A stretch of 64,000 nucleotides of DNA from Candidatus Methylophosphatis haderslevensis (lineage in GTDB: Bacteria > Pseudomonadota > Gammaproteobacteria > Burkholderiales > Rhodocyclaceae), in NCBI GenBank assembly GCA_016711925.1, contig JADJSA010000017.1, forward strand, positions 372,001 through 436,000. Direction: 5' to 3'. Below the pieces are notes generated by a model. The model had not been told where the DNA came from, ran no database searches, and worked only from the letters and a program-made list of their open reading frames with translations. The position numbers and the translations under genes were made by a program. The stretch's first letter is position 1. The number at the start of each line of letters is the position of its first letter. Below, in pieces: positions 7,087-15,972 of the stretch.

Positions 7087-9831
7087 TCAGCGGCAATTCG
7101 TCGGCAGCGACGGCGTCGGCCGGCGCCGCGGTGTGCGCGCGCGTTCCAGCTCGCGCTGGCACGCCACCACATCCGGGTGAGCGGCACCGAGCCGTTCGCG
7201 CAGCACCTCGAGCGCCTGATCGAGCAACGTGATCGCCGCCGCATTCTCGCCGCGCGCCAGCGCCACATCGGCCAGCCCGACAATCGCCCGCGCGGTTTCG
7301 GCGTGGCGCGGACCAAGCAGCCGTGTGCGCACCTCGCGCGCGCGCTGGTAGAGCCGCTGCGCCTCGTCGAACGCGCCTTCCTTCAACGCCACATCGCCGA
7401 GGCAGGCGCGCGCCTTGGCCACCGCCGCATGATCGCTGCCGTAGCAGGCTTCGAGTATGGCGATGGCCCGCTCGGCCGCCGCGCGCGCCGGTGGGACGCG
7501 GTCGCACACCAGATCGAGCAGCGCGAGATTGAGCAGCGTCTCTGCCACGTCGGGATGGCGCTCGCCGAACGCCGCCTCGCGCAACGACAGCGCCTGACCA
7601 TAGCGCGTGCGCGCATCGTCGACCTGGCCGAGCCGCGCGCAGACCGCGGCGAGGTTGTTGAGCGATTGCGCCACACTCGGGTGGTTGCCGGGCAGCAGCG
7701 CCTGGCGCAACTGGGCCGCGCGCTCGAACGCGGCACGCGCCTCGTCGTAGTTGCCGCACTTGAAGTGCACCGCGCCCAGATCGTTGGCGATCTGCGCGGC
7801 CTCGACACTTTCGCCACCGCCGGCGGCAGTGATCATCGCTGCGGCATCGAGCAGCCGCGCCTGTCCGGCCGCCAGGTCGCCGGCGCTGGTATCGACGGTC
7901 GCCAGCATGTCGATCACCCGCGCCAGTTCGATGCTCGCGCCGCCGGAGCGCAACGCGGTGGCGGCCGCTTCCAGCCGGCTGCGCGCTTCGGCCAGGCGAC
8001 CGGCGCCCAGCTCGATCTGCCCGCACACCATGCAGGCGCGGGCCAGATCGCGCGCCGCCACATCCTGCGACTTGCTGCGGGCGGCCAACGCCCGCTCGGC
8101 CAGCGGCAGGGCTTCGCCATAGCGTCCGCGCTGGCCGAGGTAGGCCGCCGTCTCGCACGCCAGCCGCGCGCCGGCACCCGTATCGATGGCCAGCAAATTG
8201 GCGTGGTCGAGCACCGCCAGCGCATGGGCGGCCAGCTTGTCGCATTGCGGCCAGTCGGCAAAGCGCGGTTCGGGCATCGCCGCATTGAGCACCTCGAGCG
8301 CCCGCATGCACCAGAGTTCCCGATCCTTCTCCGGCAGGGTGTCGCGCAGCACGGTCTGCACCAGCCGGTGCATCGCCCGCTTGCCGGTCTTGACATCGCG
8401 CCGGACAAACGCAAAGCGCTGGGCATCGCGGTAGGCCGCGTTGCGCGCCAGCCCGTCGGCCAGCGCCGGGCCGAGATCGGGGCCGGCGAACGCCGCCCCC
8501 GCCTGCAGCGAGGTGTCGGGCAGCGCGTCGCAGTGAACGAACGCCAACAGGCGCAGCAAGGCAACGGCGCTCGGATTGGCACGCTGCAACTCACTGAGCG
8601 AAAGCTCCCACGCGTCGATCAGCGAGACGCCATCGCGCAGCCCCGCCTCACCGCGCGCGGCAAGCAGTTCGCTGCGATGCTTGCACCACAGATCGGAATA
8701 CTCCTCGAGACTGCAGCCAGTTTCCTCGATGTAACTGCCGGCCTGCTCGAGCGCCAGCGGCAGGCCGCCGGCCAAGCGGGCGATCTGGATGGCGGCGCCC
8801 ATCAGCGCGGTGTCGGCGGGCCCGTCTGCCGCCGCAAGGCGGGAACGGCGCAGCAGGAAACGGGCGGCCGACTCGTCGTCGAGCGGTTCAAGTTCGACCG
8901 GCTGCGCCAACCCGCCGAGCGCCGCACCGCGGCTGGTTATGATCACCGTGCCGCTGTCGCCTTCGGGCAGCCAGTCGCGCAGCACTGCCAGATCGTCCGC
9001 CGAGTCGAGCAGCAGCAGCCAGTCGCCGCGCAGCGCGAGCGCACGGCGCGTGGCCTGGGCGGTCGCAAGCTGATCAGTGCCTTTGGCCTCGGGCAGGCCG
9101 AGCGCCGCGGCGATCGCGCAGTACCCGCGCACCAGCGGCTGCACCGACTCGGCGCGCGACCACAGGACCCAGGCATAGCGGTTGCGCTCGCGATGCGCGA
9201 ACTCGATCGCCGCTTCGGTCTTGCCGATGCCGGCCAGACCGCACAAGGCCGCACGGCCGCCGCCGGCCAGCGTAACGGCGAGTGCATCGAGCACATCGCG
9301 CCGCCCGGTAAACAGCGGATTGCGTGCCGGCAGTCCGACGAAACGGCCGCGCTCTGCCGCCGCTTCGCTCACCGTCTCGCCACCGGCGCCCTGCAGGGCG
9401 TCGGCCACTGCGGCGGCCATTTTGGCGAGCATGGCCTTGGCGTCGATCTCGCTCATCGCCTCGAGCGGCCGCGACGGCGGATTGATCGACTGGAACTGCG
9501 CCAGTTCCGGCATGCGCTCGAAGTTGCACCAGTCAAGGACCAGCGGCAGGATCGTCACGCCCTGGTCTTCCGCCGCGCCGAGCAGGCGCGGCAGTTCGAC
9601 CCGCGCGATGAAATCCGAGGCGAGGAATTGCGCACTGACCAGCAGCACGGCGACCCGTGCACGCGCCAGCGCCTCGTTGATCTCCTGCGCCCAGCGCTCG
9701 CCGGGGGCGATCAGCGTGTCGTCCCAGCGGCGCACCTGCCCCTGGCGCTCGAAGGGGGCCAGATAGACTTGGAGGCGGTCCAGCCACGCGGCGTCGCGGT
9801 GGCTGTAGCTGATGAAGACCTGATCGCGCAT
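7087..9831 (-). CDS. TIR-NB-ARC-TPR protein (STAND-type NTPase)
   Basis: A 914-residue cytoplasmic protein with three parts. Residues 1-148 are a TIR domain: FISYSHRD at the start, then SAQFLASDFIARVEL containing E79 at the position of the catalytic NADase Glu of active TIR domains. Residues about 165-440 are an NB-ARC-like NTPase: P-loop GLAGIGKT (198-205), Walker B LLLLDSADD (272-280), TVIITSR (295-301) and GGLPLAL (355-361). Residues about 530-905 are tetratricopeptide repeats of about 42 residues (TPR_10/TPR_12 type, with NNLAAVCARLGQ-like helices). The layout is that of plant-NLR-like STAND proteins, in which ligand sensing by the repeats is thought to drive oligomerisation and TIR activity. 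Related bacterial TIR-STAND proteins include anti-phage systems, but role and trigger here are unknown. It heads a run of five small exported-protein genes. Confidence 0.88.
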   Translation of the reverse strand: MRDQVFISYSHRDAAWLDRLQVYLAPFERQGQVRRWDDTLIAPGERWAQEINEALARARVAVLLVSAQFLASDFIARVELPRLLGAAEDQGVTILPLVLDWCNFERMPELAQFQSINPPSRPLEAMSEIDAKAMLAKMAAAVADALQGAGGETVSEAAAERGRFVGLPARNPLFTGRRDVLDALAVTLAGGGRAALCGLAGIGKTEAAIEFAHRERNRYAWVLWSRAESVQPLVRGYCAIAAALGLPEAKGTDQLATAQATRRALALRGDWLLLLDSADDLAVLRDWLPEGDSGTVIITSRGAALGGLAQPVELEPLDDESAARFLLRRSRLAAADGPADTALMGAAIQIARLAGGLPLALEQAGSYIEETGCSLEEYSDLWCKHRSELLAARGEAGLRDGVSLIDAWELSLSELQRANPSAVALLRLLAFVHCDALPDTSLQAGAAFAGPDLGPALADGLARNAAYRDAQRFAFVRRDVKTGKRAMHRLVQTVLRDTLPEKDRELWCMRALEVLNAAMPEPRFADWPQCDKLAAHALAVLDHANLLAIDTGAGARLACETAAYLGQRGRYGEALPLAERALAARSKSQDVAARDLARACMVCGQIELGAGRLAEARSRLEAAATALRSGGASIELARVIDMLATVDTSAGDLAAGQARLLDAAAMITAAGGGESVEAAQIANDLGAVHFKCGNYDEARAAFERAAQLRQALLPGNHPSVAQSLNNLAAVCARLGQVDDARTRYGQALSLREAAFGERHPDVAETLLNLALLDLVCDRVPPARAAAERAIAILEACYGSDHAAVAKARACLGDVALKEGAFDEAQRLYQRAREVRTRLLGPRHAETARAIVGLADVALARGENAAAITLLDQALEVLRERLGAAHPDVVACQRELERARTPRRRPTPSLPTNCR

Positions 9832-9866
9832 GTCAGTACGCGCCGGACTGCCCCAAGCGCGCTGAC

Positions 9867-9881
9867 GCCCCCTCAGGGGGC
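9867..9881. other. GC-rich hairpin between the cytochrome run and the TIR gene
   Basis: GCCCCC (9867-9872) pairs with GGGGGC (9876-9881) across a TCA loop in the 83-base gap before the TIR gene. No T-run follows on either strand, so it is not a standard terminator. It might attenuate read-through or protect an mRNA end. Confidence 0.35.
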
Positions 9882-9914
9882 TGCGAACGCATTGAGCGGG
9901 GAGTACGTTTCATT

Positions 9915-11387
9915 TCAGAGCGTCTTCATGAATTCGACCAGTGCATCCTTGTCGGCCGCGGACAGGTCGGTGCCGTACAAGTGGCCCTGGTTGCCGTTGC
10001 CGCGCAGGCGGGTATCGAACGGCGTGCCCACGCGCTGCGCCTGCGGCCCTTCAGTAACGAACCCTACCCTGTTTTGATCATAGACATCGTAGCCGCGCAA
10101 GAAAAAGGCCGGGCGGCGCTCGGGGATTTCCAGCAGATCGCGCAGGGTCGGCACCGACCCGTTGTGAAGGTAGGGCGCGCGCAGCCAGATGCCGTCGAGG
10201 AACTGGATGACATAGCCGTCGAGTGTTTCCTCCACCAGACCCTTGCGTTCGATGCCCATCTCGCTGACGACCCGGTTGGCCTTGATCGCGGCATCCTTGT
10301 TCCAGCTATCGAGCCGGCCGCGATCGGTTCCGACCTCGGCCAGCGGCAGCCGGGTGCCGGTGCGCTCCGAGGCATGGCACGACGCACAGGCATGATCGAA
10401 TACCGCCTTGCCCGTCTGCGCCTTCTGCGCATCGATCGGGAACGGATACCTGGGCGCCGGCAGCTTGCCGAGGTACTCGTGCAGCCACCGCACATGGCCG
10501 AGAAAGTCGGCCTTGTCCTTGGGCGCCGCACCCAGCACGCCGAGCGCGGAATCGATGATCACCGAGCGGGCGTCATGGCTGTCGCCGGCAAAATTCATCA
10601 CGTGACCTTTCTCGGGCTTGTACTTGTCGAGGTTCCACAGCGAGGGCATGTCGGTCGGGCCGAAGGTGTCGTCCATCGGCGCCTTGATCATGAAGTACTT
10701 GGTCAGGTTCATCGCGTCGTCGCGGCCGCGGCCCCATTCAGGGAAATCCTTGCGGTAGATCCAGGCGAACTGCGCCTCCCGTTCGAGCAGGCGCTTCTTG
10801 GTCATCGGAATGATGAGAAACCGATAAGCCAGCCGGTCGAGCAGATCGAGTTCGGTGACCGATTCGATCTCGCGCATCAGGATGTCGGGGTTGAAGCGCG
10901 GATCCTTCGCGCAGTCGATCAGATAGCGGAAGAACGCTTCGAGGTTCAGCGTGTGGCCTGGGCCGGCGATCACATTGGTCGGATTCTCGTCGATCCTGCC
11001 GCGATAGCTGGCGGTGTGGCAGGCGGCACAGGTGTTGGCCACACGCGGGAAACCGATGGTCTTCTTGGTGAAACCGACCGGCAGTTCCTGCCCCGCCTCC
11101 CAGGCGACGCCGAGCGATGCGTAGCCGCCCGGACCCGGCAGCTTCTCGGGAAACAGGCGCGGCAGCACGTAAAAGATCCAGTACGGAATGCCAGCGTCGT
11201 TCTCGGCGCCGATCGAGCCGTATTTGAAGCGCATCTCCGGGGTGGCACTGACCCAGTCGGGCTGGGGCTCGACGCGCAGGAAGCGGTACCAGCCGACATA
11301 GGCGAACAGCGCGCCGAGCACCAGCAACAGCGCCACCGCGATGGCAATCCGGCGCAGCACCGGGTTGATCGGAAGATTGTCGTCCAT
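9915..11387 (-). CDS. RoxA-like di-heme cytochrome c, membrane-anchored
   Basis: A 490-residue protein with one N-terminal transmembrane anchor (residues about 11-31) and a periplasmic body with two c-heme sites, CAACH (120-124) and CASCH (334-338). The C-terminal half carries GIWLRAPYLHNGSVPTLRDL and a closing FDTRLRGNGNQGH segment. I recognise these from RoxA/RoxB rubber oxygenases and their many uncharacterised relatives, which are distant kin of MauG and di-heme peroxidases. RoxA itself is a secreted oxygenase, whereas this protein is anchored. The substrate is unknown. The start at 11387 was chosen for the GGAGA site before it. It is the last gene of the five-gene run and a paralogue of the upstream neighbour. 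Confidence 0.8.
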   Translation of the reverse strand: MDDNLPINPVLRRIAIAVALLLVLGALFAYVGWYRFLRVEPQPDWVSATPEMRFKYGSIGAENDAGIPYWIFYVLPRLFPEKLPGPGGYASLGVAWEAGQELPVGFTKKTIGFPRVANTCAACHTASYRGRIDENPTNVIAGPGHTLNLEAFFRYLIDCAKDPRFNPDILMREIESVTELDLLDRLAYRFLIIPMTKKRLLEREAQFAWIYRKDFPEWGRGRDDAMNLTKYFMIKAPMDDTFGPTDMPSLWNLDKYKPEKGHVMNFAGDSHDARSVIIDSALGVLGAAPKDKADFLGHVRWLHEYLGKLPAPRYPFPIDAQKAQTGKAVFDHACASCHASERTGTRLPLAEVGTDRGRLDSWNKDAAIKANRVVSEMGIERKGLVEETLDGYVIQFLDGIWLRAPYLHNGSVPTLRDLLEIPERRPAFFLRGYDVYDQNRVGFVTEGPQAQRVGTPFDTRLRGNGNQGHLYGTDLSAADKDALVEFMKTL

Positions 11388-11416
11388 GTTGTCTCCAGTG
11401 CGAGCCGGCGCCATCG

Positions 11417-12940
11417 TCAGAAGGTCTTCAGAAACTCGACCAGCGCGGTCTTCTCGTCGTCCGCCATCTCCGTGCCGAAGGCCTTGCCTTCATGGCCGGC
11501 GTTGCCATTGCCGGGCAGCGACGTATCGAAGTGGAAGAAATGCCGGCCGCCCTCTTCACAGACATCGCTGACGAAGCCCAGCCTGCGCTGATCGAACACG
11601 TCATAGCCACGGCAAAAATTCTTCGGCCGCAGGGCGGCCGGTTCGAGCAGGTCGCGCAGGCTAGGCACCGACCCGTTGTGCAGGTAGGGCGCGCGCAGCC
11701 AGATGCCGTCGAGCGGCATGTTGGCGTAGCCAAACGTCTTGCGGAATCCCTGGAAGCGCCACGGATAGCCGGCGTAGACGGACCCCAGGTTCTGCGCCAG
11801 TTCCGGCGTGAAAGAATCGAGCCGATGACGGTCGGTGCCGATCTGTTCGAGCGGCACCACATGTCCGACGTAGCTACCCTTGAAGTCCTGCCCGCTGGCG
11901 CCGTGGCAGGCGGCGCAGTACTCGGCATACAGCGGCGCGCCCTTTTCGGCCAGCGCCCGATCGATCGGGTAGGGATACTTCGGCGGCATCGCATCGAGCA
12001 ACCATTGCTCGAGCCGGCCGATCGCCAGCAGGTCGATGGTTGGCGGCGTAGTGCCGGTGCCGAAGGCGGCGTTCTTGTTGCGTTCCTCGGCCTTGGTATT
12101 GTTGCCGTCCCAGTGCAGTTGCATCGGCTGGCCGTCGTCGCGCTGCTTGCGCTTGCGCTGTTCCCAGATCGACGGAAAATCGGCGGTGCCGATGCCCTCC
12201 TCGGGCGAGAGCTTGTCGGGCGGAAAATTGAACAGCGCCTTGGACGGGTTGAAGGTATCGACCCGGCCCGGCCCCCATGCGGGCTGCTTGCCCGCCCACG
12301 CAAAGCGTTCGCGCAGCATCAACAGCCGCTCGCGCATCAATGCGATGGCAACCGGATAGACCAGGTAGCGGTCGAGCATGCCGAGCCTGCCGGCCTGCCG
12401 ATCGATTTCCGGGACGATGTAGTCGGCGCTGAACTTTGCGTCGCCCGCGCACTGAAAGAAGAAGTTCTGGAATCCCATCAGGTTCAGACTGTGCGCGGGC
12501 ATGCCGACATAGACGCGCGGCGGCGAATCCGGCGTGTCGCGCACCGTGCCGGCATGGCAGGCCGCGCAATTGAGGAACACGCGGTCGAGGCCGAGATTGC
12601 GCCGCATCGACATGCCGACCGGAATCGGCTGGCCCGGCTCGTAGATCATGCCGAGCGAGGCGTAGCCTTCGCCGGGCAGGTACTTTGCGCAGACCTGAGG
12701 CAGCACCTGCCAGATCCAGAACGGGAAACCGGAGGCCCGCTCGCCGCCGGTGGAACCGTACTTGAAGTGTTCCTCGATATCGTCATAGGTCACCGGACGG
12801 TCGGGCAGGAAACGCGAGCCGATCGACAGGCCCAGCGCCAGCGGAATCACCAGCAGTAACACCAGGATGGAAAATCGGCGTCGCCAGCGCGCCGCGGCAC
12901 GGGCGGCATTGTCCTGACTGTCGTTCTTGTGTTCCGCCAC
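11417..12940 (-). CDS. RoxA-like di-heme cytochrome c, membrane-anchored (paralogue)
   Basis: A 507-residue paralogue of the downstream protein. It has a basic N-terminus, a transmembrane helix (about 24-41) and two heme sites, CAACH (125-129) and CAACH (342-346). The RoxA-type block GIWLRAPYLHNGSVPSLRDL and FDTSLPGNGNAGHE near the C-terminus are nearly canonical. The GTG at 12940 is preferred because AGGGAGG lies just before it and the anchor then sits close to the N-terminus. The protein probably faces the periplasm and transfers electrons or activates oxygen through its two hemes. The substrate cannot be told from sequence. It lies 29 bases after the 12970-15021 gene and 29 bases before the next start. 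Confidence 0.8.
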   Translation of the reverse strand: MAEHKNDSQDNAARAAARWRRRFSILVLLLVIPLALGLSIGSRFLPDRPVTYDDIEEHFKYGSTGGERASGFPFWIWQVLPQVCAKYLPGEGYASLGMIYEPGQPIPVGMSMRRNLGLDRVFLNCAACHAGTVRDTPDSPPRVYVGMPAHSLNLMGFQNFFFQCAGDAKFSADYIVPEIDRQAGRLGMLDRYLVYPVAIALMRERLLMLRERFAWAGKQPAWGPGRVDTFNPSKALFNFPPDKLSPEEGIGTADFPSIWEQRKRKQRDDGQPMQLHWDGNNTKAEERNKNAAFGTGTTPPTIDLLAIGRLEQWLLDAMPPKYPYPIDRALAEKGAPLYAEYCAACHGASGQDFKGSYVGHVVPLEQIGTDRHRLDSFTPELAQNLGSVYAGYPWRFQGFRKTFGYANMPLDGIWLRAPYLHNGSVPSLRDLLEPAALRPKNFCRGYDVFDQRRLGFVSDVCEEGGRHFFHFDTSLPGNGNAGHEGKAFGTEMADDEKTALVEFLKTF

Positions 12941-12969
12941 GATGCCCTCCCTGGTTCGTCGCTTTCCGG

Positions 12970-15021
12970 CTACTGCGTATCGGTTCTGCATGGGGCGAGC
13001 GCTTCATAGGGCACGTCGCGCTGCGCCGCTGCCCGGGCAAACTGCGCCACGTACTCGCGCATCTGCGCAATTTCCGCTGGCGGCGGCGCCACAGCGGCCA
13101 CGCCGTTGAGCAGCGGCGGGGGCATCGGCACGCGGGCACGTGCTTGCGGCGGCTGCTCCCACATCGCCAGACGATAGGCAATGCGCTCGGCGCAGCGCGC
13201 GAGGTTGCGCTGCACGGCGTCGGCGTTACCGTTGAGGAACCCCGGCGGCGCGGCCTCGCGCGTGTCATGGCAGGCGGCGCAATGGCGAACGAATGGCTGC
13301 AGTTGCGCCGGCAGCGCGGCGCTCGCCCGTGCCGCGTTCTCGTCGAGTGCCGGCGGCGCGCCGTGCAGCGGCCGATCGCAGCAGCCGGGCGGGGCCGCGA
13401 TGCCAAGCTGCGCAAACAGACCGCGCAGCAATGCCGCGCGACGCAACGCCGCCTCGCCCAGCGCATCGTCGCGGCCCAGACGTACCTGGCCGGCAAGCGC
13501 ATCGACTGCGCGCGCAAGCGCCGGCATGTCGTCGGCAAGCTGCAGTTGGACTTCGGCGTGCCCGGCGTTGTCCCAGCGCAAGGCAATGCCTTCGATTGCC
13601 GTCGCATCGGATAGCCGTGCCGGCGCGCCGCGGTAGGTCCATCCGGTGCGTAGGGCGTTCACCGCGTGTGGCGCGGTGGGCTGCAGTTCCAGCGAACGCG
13701 GCAGGCTCGCGCCGCCAAGCGCGACATTGGCGACGGAGCCGCCGACACGTTCGCCGGCGCCGGCCAGCCGGATGTCGACCCGCAGCGAGGGCGCTGCCGC
13801 GCACTGCAGGCTGACGCCGCGCGAGGAGTCTTCGACGCGGCACGGCGCACGCACGACCCGGCGCGACGCCGCGGTCCGCAGTTGCTGCAGCCTCAGGTCG
13901 ATGGCGCGGATGTCGGCCGGTGCGACGAAGTCGGCGATTCCGCGAACGTAATCGTCAACTGCGGATTCATTGCCCGCCTGCCAGCGGCCGGGGGCGGGCC
14001 GCGGCTGCAGCGGATCGAATGCCGGACGCACCTCGGCGGAACGCAACAGCGCCGCGCCATCGCCGAACTCGCTTTGACCGACCGGAAAACCCGCCAGCGG
14101 ATCGCGGTTCGGAATGTTCTGGTCGGCCAGCGGCAGTCCGTCGGGCCAGCGCGCAAGAGCGGCCCGCCGCAGCGGCTCGACAAGCTTGCCGCGATAGCTT
14201 GCGGCGCTCGCGTCAACTGCCACGTCGGCGCCGAGCCGGTACTCGAGTGCGGCGAGCAGCGCCTGGGCGCGACAATCGATCGCGTCCTCCGTGGCACAGC
14301 CGTCGCGCCACAGACGCTGGGTGAGCTCCAGCCGCGCGGCACGCGCGACCGCATTGTCGATGGCATTCGGTTCGTCGACGCTGCGCGCCGCCGGCACACC
14401 ATGAAAAGCGCCGCCGCCGCGCCGGAGCTGGGCGGCGACCCGCGGATTGGCGTTGGTCTCGTCCCAGCCGGGACGCGAGAAGATCGGCGCGCCGCCGTGG
14501 TGGCACGACAGGCAGACGACCCGGCGCGAATAAAAGACGCGCGCCGCGCCACCTTGCCGGTAGTCCTGGACGACCTGGAACTCGAAGCGCCCGGCGGCCT
14601 CGTTGTAGCTGATGACTTCAAGCAAGGCGGCCTTTTCATGGTAGCCGAGGTAGAGCCTGTCCCTGAGCAGCGGCGCGCCCGGCGCGGGCTCGCCGACCAC
14701 CGCCGCGACCACCCGCGGATAGCGGTAGGCCTCGCCGACCGAGGCGTTGCGTTGCAGGGAGCGGCCGAGCGGGATCAGCACCGAGCGCACGCCCGCATGA
14801 CCGAGCCTATCCGGGCCGACCGCGCGTTGCACCCGCGCCACCAGTGCCGTGAAGGGAAAGGGCACCCGCTGAACGCCGTCGGCGCCGGTCGTCAGGTGAT
14901 CGAACAGCGAACTGCCGCGCGGCGGCAGATCCGGCGACTGGGCGCGCGCAGGCAGGCACAGGAGCAGGCCCGCCAGCAGCAGTGCGCTGCGCAGTGCGGC
15001 CGGGTTTAGCAGGGCGCTCAT
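12970..15021 (-). CDS. Large periplasmic di-heme protein of unknown function
   Basis: A 683-residue exported protein with a signal peptide (residues 1-28, LLLAGLLLCLPARA). Two c-heme motifs lie far apart: CLSCH (170-174), within a segment naming HHGGAPIFSRPGW, and CAACH near residue 600. A Pro-rich MPPP motif near the C-terminus resembles the loop that often holds a distal heme ligand. Between the hemes is a long region with no motif I know. It sits between the lipoprotein gene and the RoxA-like pair in the same orientation, so it probably works with them as an electron carrier or partner oxidase. The family is not one I can name. The ATG at 15021 starts the signal peptide. Confidence 0.7.
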   Translation of the reverse strand: MSALLNPAALRSALLLAGLLLCLPARAQSPDLPPRGSSLFDHLTTGADGVQRVPFPFTALVARVQRAVGPDRLGHAGVRSVLIPLGRSLQRNASVGEAYRYPRVVAAVVGEPAPGAPLLRDRLYLGYHEKAALLEVISYNEAAGRFEFQVVQDYRQGGAARVFYSRRVVCLSCHHGGAPIFSRPGWDETNANPRVAAQLRRGGGAFHGVPAARSVDEPNAIDNAVARAARLELTQRLWRDGCATEDAIDCRAQALLAALEYRLGADVAVDASAASYRGKLVEPLRRAALARWPDGLPLADQNIPNRDPLAGFPVGQSEFGDGAALLRSAEVRPAFDPLQPRPAPGRWQAGNESAVDDYVRGIADFVAPADIRAIDLRLQQLRTAASRRVVRAPCRVEDSSRGVSLQCAAAPSLRVDIRLAGAGERVGGSVANVALGGASLPRSLELQPTAPHAVNALRTGWTYRGAPARLSDATAIEGIALRWDNAGHAEVQLQLADDMPALARAVDALAGQVRLGRDDALGEAALRRAALLRGLFAQLGIAAPPGCCDRPLHGAPPALDENAARASAALPAQLQPFVRHCAACHDTREAAPPGFLNGNADAVQRNLARCAERIAYRLAMWEQPPQARARVPMPPPLLNGVAAVAPPPAEIAQMREYVAQFARAAAQRDVPYEALAPCRTDTQ

Positions 15022-15060
15022 GACAGTCTTTCTGGCCAATGCGCCGGGGGCCGCGCGCGC

Positions 15061-15957
15061 TCATCGGGCTTGCGCCACTACGCGCTGCTGCGTGCCGGTC
15101 CAGCAATCCTGCTGGGCGCTGCCGGCCTTTTCGAATCCCGGGCCGTCGCGCTCGGCGATCTCCTTGTTGTAAAGGACGAAGTTGAGCGCGAACGAGCGGC
15201 CGAGGTAGGCGCGGCCGAGGTAGAACCCGGGTCGCACCATGCGAATCTCGTCACGCACCTGGAAGCCGCGCCGCCCGGCCAGCATGTCGGGCATCTCGCG
15301 GTAGCCGGGCAGATCGTCGGTGAACGCATAGTCGATGATGATCGATTCGCGCCGGCCGTCGAGCAGGCTCTGGCCGCAATAGAGCTTGGCCGGAAACATC
15401 AGCCACTGTTCCTTGCCGCCGACGCTGATCTTCGGAATCTGCGCCAGGTCGCCCTCGATCAGCGGCTTGTCGCCGAGCCGGATTTTCTGCAGCAAGGAGA
15501 TGTCCTCGATGCGGTTGCGCAGCACGCCCTCGCCGCGATAGAAGACCTTGCCTTTCCACAGCGTCTCGCCGATGAAGTCGAGTTTCTTGCCGCCGACTTC
15601 GACCGCCAGCGACTTGAGTCCGCCGCCGGCGATTTCCGACAACCGCAGCTTGCCGCTGCTTCCCTTGGGGAAAAACAGGTCGCCGTCGAACGCGCCCTCG
15701 GGAATCGGCCCAGCGGCGAGGCGCGCATAGATCTGGTCGACCTGCTCCTGGTCGAGCAGCGCGATGTTCCTGGGCGTGATCTTCGCGAGGTCGGCGGGCG
15801 CGAGCGGGAAGCGGCTTTCGATACTCGCGAAATCGGACTTCTGCATGTAGCCCTCGCCATAGGGAGCGAACTTCACTTCCGGCGGCGTGCTGTCGATGCG
15901 GTTGCAGCCGGCGATCGCCAGCAGCGCGAAGAGCGGCAGCAGAATCCTTGTCTTCAT
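15061..15957 (-). CDS. Predicted lipoprotein of the cytochrome cluster
   Basis: A 298-residue lipoprotein: the signal sequence ends in the lipobox IAGC (Cys18). The mature part has no heme site and is mixed alpha/beta, with two cysteines in its second half (LYCGQS and QDCW). It lies 15 bases after the large cytochrome gene and 39 bases before the 12970-15021 gene, in tight co-orientation. Its constant company with heme proteins suggests a scaffold or accessory of a periplasmic complex. I do not recognise the family, and the lipid anchor is the only firm assignment. Confidence 0.65.
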   Translation of the reverse strand: MKTRILLPLFALLAIAGCNRIDSTPPEVKFAPYGEGYMQKSDFASIESRFPLAPADLAKITPRNIALLDQEQVDQIYARLAAGPIPEGAFDGDLFFPKGSSGKLRLSEIAGGGLKSLAVEVGGKKLDFIGETLWKGKVFYRGEGVLRNRIEDISLLQKIRLGDKPLIEGDLAQIPKISVGGKEQWLMFPAKLYCGQSLLDGRRESIIIDYAFTDDLPGYREMPDMLAGRRGFQVRDEIRMVRPGFYLGRAYLGRSFALNFVLYNKEIAERDGPGFEKAGSAQQDCWTGTQQRVVAQAR

Positions 15958-15972
15958 GGTAGCGCCTCCGGC

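Noticed and set aside
7177..10077. A 966-codon open frame on the plus strand opposite the TIR gene
   Set aside because: It mirrors the TIR-NB-ARC-TPR gene. Its translation is Arg/Ala/Gln-rich without motifs, as expected for the antisense strand of a GC-rich gene.
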